64,000 bases of DNA from positions 2,108,001 through 2,172,000 of the forward strand of contig CAVYNG010000002.1 in the NCBI GenBank assembly GCA_963769905.1, written 5' to 3'. Position numbers and translations under genes: made by a program. The DNA is from Bog-756 sp963769905. GTDB taxonomy: Bacteria > Actinomycetota > Acidimicrobiia > Acidimicrobiales > RAAP-2. Shown here one piece after another: positions 34,503 through 41,526 of this stretch (positions are counted from its first letter, which is position 1; each line of letters starts with the position of its first letter). The notes below the pieces were generated by a model. It saw only the letters and a program-made list of their open reading frames with translations. It did no database searches and was not told the origin of the DNA.

Positions 34503-35672
34503 GTGACGGTGCGAGGGAAGGCACAAAATCCCAGGTGTCGAGAGCGAATCCGCGTGCTGCTCGCCATCAAGACCCTCGGAACGGGGGGCGCCGAGCGTTT
34601 GGTCGCCGAGATCGTCGCGTCCGGCGATCCCGACTCGTTCGACTACGAGGTCGCGTATGTCCTCGAGTCCGGCAGCGCCCTCGCGCCGGGGATCCGGGCG
34701 CGGGGCGTCGTCGTCCGTCCCCTCGGGGCGAGGTCCAACCTCGACTTGCGCTGGCTGGCCGCGTTCCGGCGGCTCCTCCTCGACGGCGATTTCGACATCG
34801 TCCACTTCCATCTGCCCTACACGGCAGCCCTCGGCCGCATGGTGGTCGCTTCGCTCCCCCGGGGGCGCCGGCCGGCGACCGTCTACACCGAGCACAGCCT
34901 CTGGAACAAGGTGTCCCCCCTGGTCAAGGCGCTCAACCGCACGACGATTTCGCGTGACCGCGCCCTCATCGCGGTGTCCGACGCGGCCTATGCGGCCCTC
35001 CCCCGCCCGCTGAAGCGGCGAGCGCAGGTGGTGGTCCACGGGGTGGACCTGTCGGCGTCGCGTGCGGCGGTCGAACGGCGGGACGCGATCCGCGCTGCCG
35101 TCAGGGCCGAGCTCGGAGTGCCCGAGCGGGACCTGCTCGCGGTGACCGTCGCCAACATGCGTTCGGAGAAGGGCTACGACGTCCTCCTCGAGGCGGCACG
35201 GCTCACCATGGCGCGCGGGCTCCCGGTCCGGTTCGCCGCCGCCGGTGAGGGCTCGCTCCAAGCGGAGTTGACGGCGACCCACCGCGAGCTCGGGCTCGGC
35301 GAGCGCTTCCGCTTCCTCGGGCACCGCAACGACGCGCTCGAACTGGTCACCGCGGCGGACGTGTTGATCCTTCCGTCGCACCAAGAAGGCCTCCCCATCG
35401 TCTTGATGGAAGCGGCGAGCGTCGGGGCGCCCATCGTGGCGACCACGGTGGGCGGCGTGCCCCAGATGGTCACCGACAGGGTGAACGGCCTGTTGGTGCC
35501 CCCGGGTCGGCCCGAGGCGATCGCCGACGCGCTGGAGCGTTTGATCGCTGATCCCGAGCTGCGGCAACGTCTTGGCAAGCAGGCCCTGGTCGACAGCAAC
35601 CGGTTCGACTGCGCCCGGGCCACCGCAGAGATCGAACAGCTCTACCTGCAGATGCTCGATCGGTCCACATGA
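34503..35672 (+). CDS. Family 4 glycosyltransferase
   Basis: 389 residues, GT-B fold. The start IRVLLAIKTLGTGGAERLVA holds the Gly-rich acceptor loop, with DIVHFHLPYTAALGRM and YTEHSLWNKVSPLVK next. The donor half has AVTVANMRSEKGYDVLLEAA and ILPSHQEGLPIVLMEAASVG, then ATTVGGVPQMVTDRVNGLLV. This pattern is typical of GT4 enzymes of capsule and exopolysaccharide assembly. The GTG start is supported by the leaderless -10 box. It is divergent from wzm and followed by a sulfotransferase with its own promoter. Confidence 0.88.
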   Translation: MTVRGKAQNPRCRERIRVLLAIKTLGTGGAERLVAEIVASGDPDSFDYEVAYVLESGSALAPGIRARGVVVRPLGARSNLDLRWLAAFRRLLLDGDFDIVHFHLPYTAALGRMVVASLPRGRRPATVYTEHSLWNKVSPLVKALNRTTISRDRALIAVSDAAYAALPRPLKRRAQVVVHGVDLSASRAAVERRDAIRAAVRAELGVPERDLLAVTVANMRSEKGYDVLLEAARLTMARGLPVRFAAAGEGSLQAELTATHRELGLGERFRFLGHRNDALELVTAADVLILPSHQEGLPIVLMEAASVGAPIVATTVGGVPQMVTDRVNGLLVPPGRPEAIADALERLIADPELRQRLGKQALVDSNRFDCARATAEIEQLYLQMLDRST

Positions 35673-35721
35673 GCGGCCGCGTGCACCGTCCGAGTGGTTG
35701 CGGGCGGAAGGGCCCTCCCGC

Positions 35722-35727
35722 TAACGT
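35722..35727 (+). promoter_or_regulatory. -10 box (TAACGT) before a leaderless mini-ORF
   Basis: TAACGT lies 9 nt before the ATG at 35737. The surrounding 60 bp are alike upstream of the twin gene at 39229. Confidence 0.5.
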
Positions 35728-35736
35728 CCCGCCCCG

Positions 35737-35760
35737 ATGACCGCGGAGCCCGTACCGTGA
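35737..35760 (+). CDS. Leaderless upstream mini-ORF (7 codons), coupled to the sulfotransferase
   Basis: ATG ACC GCG GAG CCC GTA CCG TGA encodes MTAEPVP. The TGA overlaps the sulfotransferase start as GTGA. The twin gene at 39229 has MATAEAVP in the same place with the same overlap, so the reading frame is conserved between the copies. Confidence 0.45.
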   Translation: MTAEPVP

Positions 35761-36629
35761 CGGTGCCCCCGTCGTCGAAATCGGGGGCCCGTCAGACCAA
35801 CCCGCTCCCGGACCCAGATGGCCCACGCGGCTGGGCCAAACGCTATGTGTCGGCGCTCGTCCGCGCACGGCGCAACCCGAGCTTCGCCGACCTCGAGCGC
35901 TTCTGCTTCTTCATCGGGTACGCCCGCAGTGGACACACACTTGTCGGGTCGATGCTCGACGCACACCCCGATGTCGTCATCGCCCACGAGCTCGATGCGG
36001 TCAACTGCGTCCGCCACCACTTCACCCGCGGGCAGCTCTTCGCACTCCTGTTGGAGCGCGACCTTCGGTTCGGCTCGTTGGGCCGCACGTGGTCGGGCTA
36101 CCAGTACGAGGTGCCGGGCCAGTACCAGGGTCGCTACGAGCGCCTGCGGGTGTTGGGTGACAAGCGCGGGAACGCTGCGGCCCTCGAGATCGCCCGCTGG
36201 CCCGACTTGCTCGACCGGATCCGGCGCGTGGTGCGAGTCCCGATCCGGGTCGTCCACGTCACCCGCAACCCCTTCGACAACATCGCGACAGCGGCGAGGA
36301 GGCACAAGTACTCGCTCTCCGAGGGCATCGCCTGGTACGAGCAGTCCTGCGAGGCCGTGGCCAAGGTCAGACCGATGCTCGACCCCTCCGAGCTGGTCGA
36401 CGTCCGCTACGAGTCATTCGTCGAGGAACCCGCGGCCTCGCTCGCCGAGCTCTGCCGGTTCGTCGGCGTCGAGCCCGGCGACGCCTATCTGGAGGCCTGC
36501 GCCGGGCTCGTCTGGCCGAGCACGAAGAGGACCCGGGACGCTGCGGAATGGACCGAGGAGGAGCGTCGGCGTGTCGAGCGGCTCATCGAACGCTACGAGT
36601 TCCTCCGCTCTTATTCGTACGACGACTGA
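35757..36629 (+). CDS. Sulfotransferase-family protein, twin copy A (4 of 7)
   Basis: 290 residues from GTG 35757. The PAPS loop is IGYARSGHTLVGS (53-65), an unusual G-x-x-RSGHT form in place of RSGTT. The 3'-phosphate motif is HVTRNPFDNIATAARRH. The pairs DVRYESFVEEPAASLAELC and ACAGLVWPSTKRTRD are conserved in the twin at 39229, which has exactly the same length and about three quarters identical residues by eye. It may transfer sulfate to a glycan. Two GT4 genes lie between the copies, so the block probably arose by duplication. It ends in a 17-bp tandem duplication that includes the stop. Confidence 0.8.
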   Translation: MTVPPSSKSGARQTNPLPDPDGPRGWAKRYVSALVRARRNPSFADLERFCFFIGYARSGHTLVGSMLDAHPDVVIAHELDAVNCVRHHFTRGQLFALLLERDLRFGSLGRTWSGYQYEVPGQYQGRYERLRVLGDKRGNAAALEIARWPDLLDRIRRVVRVPIRVVHVTRNPFDNIATAARRHKYSLSEGIAWYEQSCEAVAKVRPMLDPSELVDVRYESFVEEPAASLAELCRFVGVEPGDAYLEACAGLVWPSTKRTRDAAEWTEEERRRVERLIERYEFLRSYSYDD

Positions 36630-36647
36630 GTTCGTACGACGACTGAG
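36614..36647. repeat. 17-bp perfect tandem duplication across a stop codon
   Basis: TTCGTACGACGACTGAG occurs twice back to back. The first copy holds the TGA of the sulfotransferase gene and the second lies just after it. It is probably a slippage event without coding effect. Confidence 0.85.
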
Positions 36648-36662
36648 CGGGTCAACGACCCG
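36648..36662. terminator. Short hairpin between convergent genes
   Basis: CGGGTC AAC GACCCG forms a 6-bp stem with a 3-nt loop. It overlaps the last codons of the minus-strand GT4 gene, and no T-run follows. Weak terminator candidate. Confidence 0.35.
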
Positions 36663-37881
36663 AGCCCGCGACCACTCTCCGGGCGAGCCCGGCCACCCTC
36701 TCCTCGACCACGTCGCTCCGAAATCGCTCGAGGAAGAGCGCGTGAGCATTGGCGGTGACGTCGGAGCGGACGGCGGCATCGTTGAGGAGTCGGGCACAGG
36801 CCGCGGCGAGCGCCGATGCGGTGTCCCCGACCAGGAGGTGCACGCCGTCCTCGGCCCCGAGGCCCTCCGCGCCGAGCGAAGTGGACGCCACCGGCACCCG
36901 GTGCGCAAACGCTTCGATGATCTTGAGCCGGGTACCGCTGCCGTAGCGCACCGGCACGACGACGAGGTCGGCCCCATGCAGCTCGTCGGTCATGTCCGGG
37001 ACCGGTCCGACGACCGAGACCTGTGGCGGGTCGTCGAGCGCGCCGAGGTCGGGGTTGTGCTTGCCGACCAGCCGGATGCGTACGTCGGGGACGAGAGCCC
37101 GTAGCGCCGGGCCGACCTCGCCGGCGAGCCAGCGGGCCGCCTCGACGTTGGCGGGATAGGTGAGCAACCCCTGGAAGAGCACGGTCGGGGGGGAACCGGT
37201 CCCCGCTTTCGCGATCGGGTGTTCGATCACCGGATAGCCGTTCGGGATCACCGCGGTGCCGGCGACTCCGCGAGCTCCTGCCCGGCCTGCATCGAGGTCG
37301 CTGCAGACGACGACCGCGGAGCATCGCCGCCCGATCCGGCGGTGGAGGCGCCGCCAGCGACGGATCTCCTCCTCGGCCACGCCAGCGGACAGGGCACGCC
37401 GGAGCCGTTCGGCCGCACCGGCAGCCGGCGACCGCGGAACCCGAAGGCGGGCAGCGATCTTCTGGTCCTCGAGATCGTCGAGGTCGACGACGACCTTCGG
37501 CTGGGTGGGCTCCCCTGCAAGGACCCAGGGGCGGGCTCCGAAACACCAGATCAGGTCGTAGCGGCCCGACATGAACCGGCGAAGGTCGGCCTGCACGTTG
37601 GCCCGGTCGTGCCACGCCAGGCCGATGGGCATCGTCGGTCGCAGCATCGTGGACGCCAGCCGGAGCCCGGTCGCCGGGCGGTTGTCGTAGCCCAGGCGTT
37701 CGGCCTTGGACAGCCCGAGAGCCTCCGCGGCCGGGAGGAAGTCCGAGCGGAACTTGGAGACGATCGAGGCGAGCTCGGTCGGGCCGCAGCGCAGGAGCCC
37801 GCGCAGCACCATGGCGAGACGGAAGCGTGAGCCGGTGTCGGTCGGCCAAGGCCAGTCGCCTGCGATCACCAAGGTCCTCAT
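36652..37881 (-). CDS. Family 4 glycosyltransferase (paralogue of the gene at 57281)
   Basis: 409 residues from ATG 37881 (MRTLVIAGDWPWPTDTGSRF), with GGAG upstream. The N-half has DLIWCFGARPWVLAG and KVVVDLDDLEDQKIAARLR. The C-half has VLFQGLLTYPANVEAARWLA and RIRLVGKHNPDLGALDD. The donor site is VVVPVRYGSGTRLKIIEAFA, followed by HRVPVASTSLGAEGL and AEDGVHLLVGD. These stretches recur almost unchanged in the protein at 57281, so the two probably use the same donor. This branch of GT4 is close to sugar transferases with the PNGV/GSGTR-K-x-x-E pattern. Confidence 0.87.
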   Translation of the reverse strand: MRTLVIAGDWPWPTDTGSRFRLAMVLRGLLRCGPTELASIVSKFRSDFLPAAEALGLSKAERLGYDNRPATGLRLASTMLRPTMPIGLAWHDRANVQADLRRFMSGRYDLIWCFGARPWVLAGEPTQPKVVVDLDDLEDQKIAARLRVPRSPAAGAAERLRRALSAGVAEEEIRRWRRLHRRIGRRCSAVVVCSDLDAGRAGARGVAGTAVIPNGYPVIEHPIAKAGTGSPPTVLFQGLLTYPANVEAARWLAGEVGPALRALVPDVRIRLVGKHNPDLGALDDPPQVSVVGPVPDMTDELHGADLVVVPVRYGSGTRLKIIEAFAHRVPVASTSLGAEGLGAEDGVHLLVGDTASALAAACARLLNDAAVRSDVTANAHALFLERFRSDVVEERVAGLARRVVAGSGR

Positions 37882-37959
37882 CCGCGCTCCGTGGCCCAGC
37901 GGCAAGGGAGCCCGGACGGCCTGCCCATCGGTCGGTGCTGCTCCCGCGAGCAACCGATG

Positions 37960-37965
37960 GTAGCG
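37960..37965 (-). promoter_or_regulatory. -10 box (TACCAT) for the GT4 gene at 37881
   Basis: A minus-strand TAnnnT match that would give a leader of about 70 nt. Confidence 0.3.
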
Positions 37966-37990
37966 GAGGGAGTTGGCCGGGCCCGCTGGT

Positions 37991-37996
37991 AGGGTC
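37991..37996 (+). promoter_or_regulatory. -10 box (TAGGGT) for the GT4 gene at 38036
   Basis: TAGGGT followed by CTCGCC, the same flank as before 4287 and 34503. Predicts a leader of about 33 nt with an AGGGGG ribosome site. Confidence 0.45.
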
Positions 37997-38035
37997 TCGC
38001 CGCCGGGAGGGCCGGCAGGCGGCAGGGGGCCGCGA

Positions 38036-39194
38036 ATGACCGAGCAGAGCAGCGGCCGGCCGGCCGGAGAGATGATCGTGAACGGCTCGGGGGGTGTCGT
38101 CCCGCTGGTGCTGCACGTGATCCCGACCCGGCGGGCCCGCGGTGCGCAGCGCGAGGCACGCCGCGCTCGCCGACCAGCTCGACGAGCCGGGCCTCCGGCG
38201 TCACCGGGTCCTCAGCCTCTTCGACGGTCCGGTCGAGGTCGTGGCCGACCTGACCCTCGACCACCCCGGCGGCCAGGCTCCGGCGGTGGGATTCGACCCC
38301 CGCCTCGCGATCCGGCTCCGTCGTTCGCTCGGCCACCTCGACCCCGCGGTCGTCGTGGCCCACGGGAGCGAGGCCTTGAAGTACCTGGTGCCCGCACTCG
38401 CAGGACGGCGGCGACCCCTCGCCTACTACGCGATCGGGACCTACTCGGGCAAAGAGCGCCGCATCCAGCTCGATTTCTGGCGCTACCTGATGCGACGTCC
38501 TGAGGTGGTGGGGGCCGAGGGCGAGGAGGTGGCCGAGGAGTGCGTGCGGCGCTTCGGCGTGCCCGACGAGCGGGTCGTGCTCGCCCCGAACGGGCGAAAC
38601 CCAAGCGAATTCCATCCTCGAGACGTCGACGAGGGGCCCGGCCCTCCCCTGCTCACCTTCGTCGGCGCCCTCACCAAGGGCAAACGGCCCGGAACGTTCG
38701 TGGAGGTCGCCACCGCGCTGCGCTCACGTGGAGCCGCCTTCCGCGCCGAGCTGATCGGCGACGGCGACCTCCGCGAGGAGCTGTCCGGACCGGCGCGCGC
38801 CGCGGGCGTCGAGCTGGTCGGCCAGGTCGATGACGTCGCGCCTCGCCTCCGCGCGGCGGACATCTTCCTCTTCCCGAGCGCGGCGGCCGGCGAGGGCATG
38901 CCCGGTGTGCTCATCGAAGCAGGGCTTTCGGGCCTGCCGGTGGTGGCGACCGACGTGCCGGGCGTCGCGTCGATCGTACGCGACGGAGTGACCGGGTTCG
39001 TGGTCGGCGTCGACGACGTCGACGCGATGGTCGCGGCGACCGGCCGGCTGCTGGATGACACGGAACTGCGGGCAGCGATGGGAACGGCGGCGCGTGAGCA
39101 CTGCCTGGCTCATTTCAGCCTTGCCGTCGTCGCAGAGCGGTGGCTCGCGCTGCTCGAGCCGCTCCTTGCGGAGGCGGCGGCCACCCTCCGCTAG
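38036..39194 (+). CDS. Family 4 glycosyltransferase, frameshifted near its start
   Basis: The conserved N-terminus VVPLVLHVIPTRRARGAQ-REAR is read in one frame from ATG 38036 (AGGGGG ribosome site 6 nt upstream), or from ATG 38072. The rest (HAALADQLDEPGLRRHRVLS onward) is one base out, in the frame that can also start at GTG 38142. Removing one C near 38161 would restore EARALADQLDEPG. The remainder is a complete GT4: LLTFVGALTKGKRPGTFVEV, FLFPSAAAGEGMPGVLIEAG and VATDVPGVASIVRDGVTGFV. If the insertion is real, a shorter protein from GTG 38142 (350 residues) would lack the first beta strand. The stop TAG doubles as part of the next -10 box. Confidence 0.8.
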
Positions 39195-39197
39195 CGT
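39192..39197 (+). promoter_or_regulatory. -10 box (TAGCGT) before a leaderless mini-ORF
   Basis: TAGCGT overlaps the TAG stop of the GT4 gene and lies 8 nt before the ATG at 39206. Confidence 0.5.
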
Positions 39198-39205
39198 CCG
39201 CTGCG

Positions 39206-39232
39206 ATGGCGACCGCCGAGGCCGTACCGTGA
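39206..39232 (+). CDS. Leaderless upstream mini-ORF (8 codons), coupled to the twin sulfotransferase
   Basis: ATG GCG ACC GCC GAG GCC GTA CCG TGA encodes MATAEAVP. Its TGA overlaps the GTG start at 39229 (GTGA). Homologous to the mini-ORF at 35737. Confidence 0.45.
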   Translation: MATAEAVP

Positions 39233-40101
39233 CCATGCCCCCGTCCTCGACGCCGGGTCCCCGTCCGCCGAACCCGCTCCGCGACCCACGGGGTCCGCGC
39301 GACTGGGCGAAGCTCTACGCGTCCTCGCTGCTCGGCGCCCGCCACAATCCGAGCTTCGCCGACCTCGACCGCTTCTGCCTCTTCATCGGCTACGCGCGGA
39401 GCGGCCACACGCTGGTGGGCACGATGCTCAACGCACACCGCGAGGTCGTGATCGCCCACGAGCTCGATGCGGTGAACTTTGTCCGACACCACTTCACCCG
39501 CTCGCAGCTCTTCTCGCTCCTCTTGCAGCGCGACCAGCGGTTCGGGGCGATGGGCCGCACGTGGTCCAGCTACCAGTACGAGGTGCCCGACCAGCACCAG
39601 GGTCGCTACGAGCGCCTGCGGGTGCTCGGCGACAAGCGCGCGAGGTCCGCGGCCCTCCAGATCGCTCGGCGGCCCGCGCTGCTCGATCGGATCCGGCACG
39701 TGGTGAGGGTCCCGATCCGGGTCGTCCATGTGACCCGCAACCCGTTCGACAACATCGCGACGGAGGCGAGGAGGCACAAGCTCTCGCTGGCTCAAGCCAC
39801 GACCTGGTACGAGCAGTGTTGTGAGGCGGTGGCAGTGGTCAGGAAGAGGCTCGATCCCTCCGAACTCATCGATGTCCGCTACGAGTCCTTCGTCACCGAG
39901 CCTGCCGTCTCGCTCGCGGAACTCTGCAGGTTCGTCAACATCGAGCCCGACAGCGCCTACCTCGAGGCCTGCGCCGGGCTGGTATGGCCGAGCACCAACA
40001 GGACTCGCGACAACTTCGAGTGGACCGGCGACGAGCGTCGGGGCGTCGAGCGTCTCATCGACCGCTTCGAGCCCATCGGCTCCTACACATTCGACGAGTG
40101 A
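39229..40101 (+). CDS. Sulfotransferase-family protein, twin copy B (5 of 7)
   Basis: 290 residues from GTG 39229 (ATG 39235 is a second option). It carries IGYARSGHTLVGTMLNAH, the same unusual loop as copy A, then HELDAVNFVRHHFTRSQLF, VPIRVVHVTRNPFDNIATEA and ACAGLVWPSTNRTRDNFEW. The many matched residues, equal length and alike upstream DNA show a duplication. Differences cluster in residues 1-45 and in the C-terminal 20, which may alter the acceptor. Has its own promoter, so can be regulated apart from the upstream GT4. Confidence 0.8.
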   Translation: MTMPPSSTPGPRPPNPLRDPRGPRDWAKLYASSLLGARHNPSFADLDRFCLFIGYARSGHTLVGTMLNAHREVVIAHELDAVNFVRHHFTRSQLFSLLLQRDQRFGAMGRTWSSYQYEVPDQHQGRYERLRVLGDKRARSAALQIARRPALLDRIRHVVRVPIRVVHVTRNPFDNIATEARRHKLSLAQATTWYEQCCEAVAVVRKRLDPSELIDVRYESFVTEPAVSLAELCRFVNIEPDSAYLEACAGLVWPSTNRTRDNFEWTGDERRGVERLIDRFEPIGSYTFDE

Positions 40102-40147
40102 GCCGGCTGGCGACGCGGGACGCTCCGCGCCGTCCGTACGCCGAGGC

Positions 40148-41506
40148 TCAGCGGCCTACCGGCTCGCCGGTCGGTGCACCGCGGAGACCGAACCGCTCTG
40201 CGGTCGCCTTCTCCGCCGCAGCACGCTCGATGGCAGCCCGGAGCTGCAGCCTCTGTTTTCGTCGCAGTTCCCACGGGTACCACGGGGGCGCTCCCTTGGG
40301 TCCACGAGGGATGCAGAACAGGACCAAGAAGAACGGCATCAGCATCGCCCGCTCGCGCTCGATGAGGCCGAGGTTCCCGAGCGCGGCGAACGTGTAGATG
40401 AACGCGACCGTGTAGGTGAGGCAGAGCATGACATAGGGCCGAGCGAAGGACGCGCGTGGCACGATCCGGATCTGGCGGAGGGAGGTCAGGATCAGCACGA
40501 TGAGCACCGTGTTCTCGAGTCCGGCGATGCGTTGTGAGCTGCCGTGAGCCTTGAACAGCAACGGATTGAAGAGCACCTCGTAGATATCGCGGGGGAAGGT
40601 GGCCGGGCTACTCGAGTAGGGAACGCCGCTGCTTCCGAACCCGAGGCCGGACCCTTGGTTGTTCGCGTTGACCTTCGAGAGCGAGAGGGTCCCGCCGTGG
40701 AGATAGTGCTGGATGAGTAATACCGAGATCGCGACCAGGCCACCCAGAAAGACGAGCGATGCGGCACGTCGCAACCCGCCCATGGTGCGCCGCGCCGCAG
40801 CGCTCGGCACCATCATCGCGATGGAGAATCCGGTCAGGATCAACAAGAGCTCGTTCGGCCTGATGTAGTAACCGATCGCGACCCCGGGGATGATCAGCGC
40901 GATCGCGCCCCGCTGGCGAGCCAGCAGCTTTGCCGCCCCGTAGGCCGTCAGACCCAGCGCGAACATCATGATCGACTCCTTGCTGACGTCGGAGGTCCAA
41001 AAGATCTGCGACGGCAGGAAGAACAGCACCACCGCGTAGCGGTGGTGGTTGGCGCCCGGGAAGGTGGTGGTGAAGGCGCGGTAGAAAAAGATGGCGCCGA
41101 TGAAGGACAGCCAGCTGAAGACGAGGAACGTCCCGATCAGATTGACACCGACGATGGCCATCACGATCCCGGTCGCGATGCTGACCGATCCGTCGTTGAC
41201 GATCTGGCGCACATCGGCCCCCGCAAGGGTGAAGTTGAAGTGCCGGAAGTTGGGAGCGAGGAGCGCCCCCTGGTGCGTGTAACGGGTCCAGTCCGCGATG
41301 CCGTGGTAGAGGTGGTCGACGACATAGACCTGGAGGGGTGCACACAGCAGGTGGAGGATCAGGGCGAGGGTGAGGACCTTCACCAGCCATGGGTCCTTCT
41401 CGGCGCCCGCGACGCGCAGGATGATGACCCGCCCGAGCCCGAAGAGCACCGCGGCGACGACGAGGGCGACGAACGGCTGCGACGGCAGCTGGACCGCGTA
41501 CAGCAT
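40148..41506 (-). CDS. Polytopic membrane protein, Wzy/O-antigen-polymerase-like
   Basis: 452 residues with about ten membrane segments, for example FVALVVAAVLFGLGRVIIL, LVKVLTLALILHLLCAPL, IGTFLVFSWLSFIGAIFFY, LLLILTGFSIAMMVPSAA and LVFLGGLVAISVLLIQHYL. The outside loops hold VDHLYHGIADWTRYTHQG, and a large loop near residues 280-330 (SGLGFGSSGVPYSSSPATF) is typical of polymerases. FWTSDVSKESIMMFALGLTA has the conserved Lys-Glu seen in some glycan polymerases. The cytoplasmic tail is basic and Ala-rich. It follows the Wzz-like gene by 20 bp, supporting a polymerase role. Family assignment is by layout. Confidence 0.6.
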   Translation of the reverse strand: MLYAVQLPSQPFVALVVAAVLFGLGRVIILRVAGAEKDPWLVKVLTLALILHLLCAPLQVYVVDHLYHGIADWTRYTHQGALLAPNFRHFNFTLAGADVRQIVNDGSVSIATGIVMAIVGVNLIGTFLVFSWLSFIGAIFFYRAFTTTFPGANHHRYAVVLFFLPSQIFWTSDVSKESIMMFALGLTAYGAAKLLARQRGAIALIIPGVAIGYYIRPNELLLILTGFSIAMMVPSAAARRTMGGLRRAASLVFLGGLVAISVLLIQHYLHGGTLSLSKVNANNQGSGLGFGSSGVPYSSSPATFPRDIYEVLFNPLLFKAHGSSQRIAGLENTVLIVLILTSLRQIRIVPRASFARPYVMLCLTYTVAFIYTFAALGNLGLIERERAMLMPFFLVLFCIPRGPKGAPPWYPWELRRKQRLQLRAAIERAAAEKATAERFGLRGAPTGEPVGR

Positions 41507-41526
41507 CGGGTGTGGGACGACGGGCG

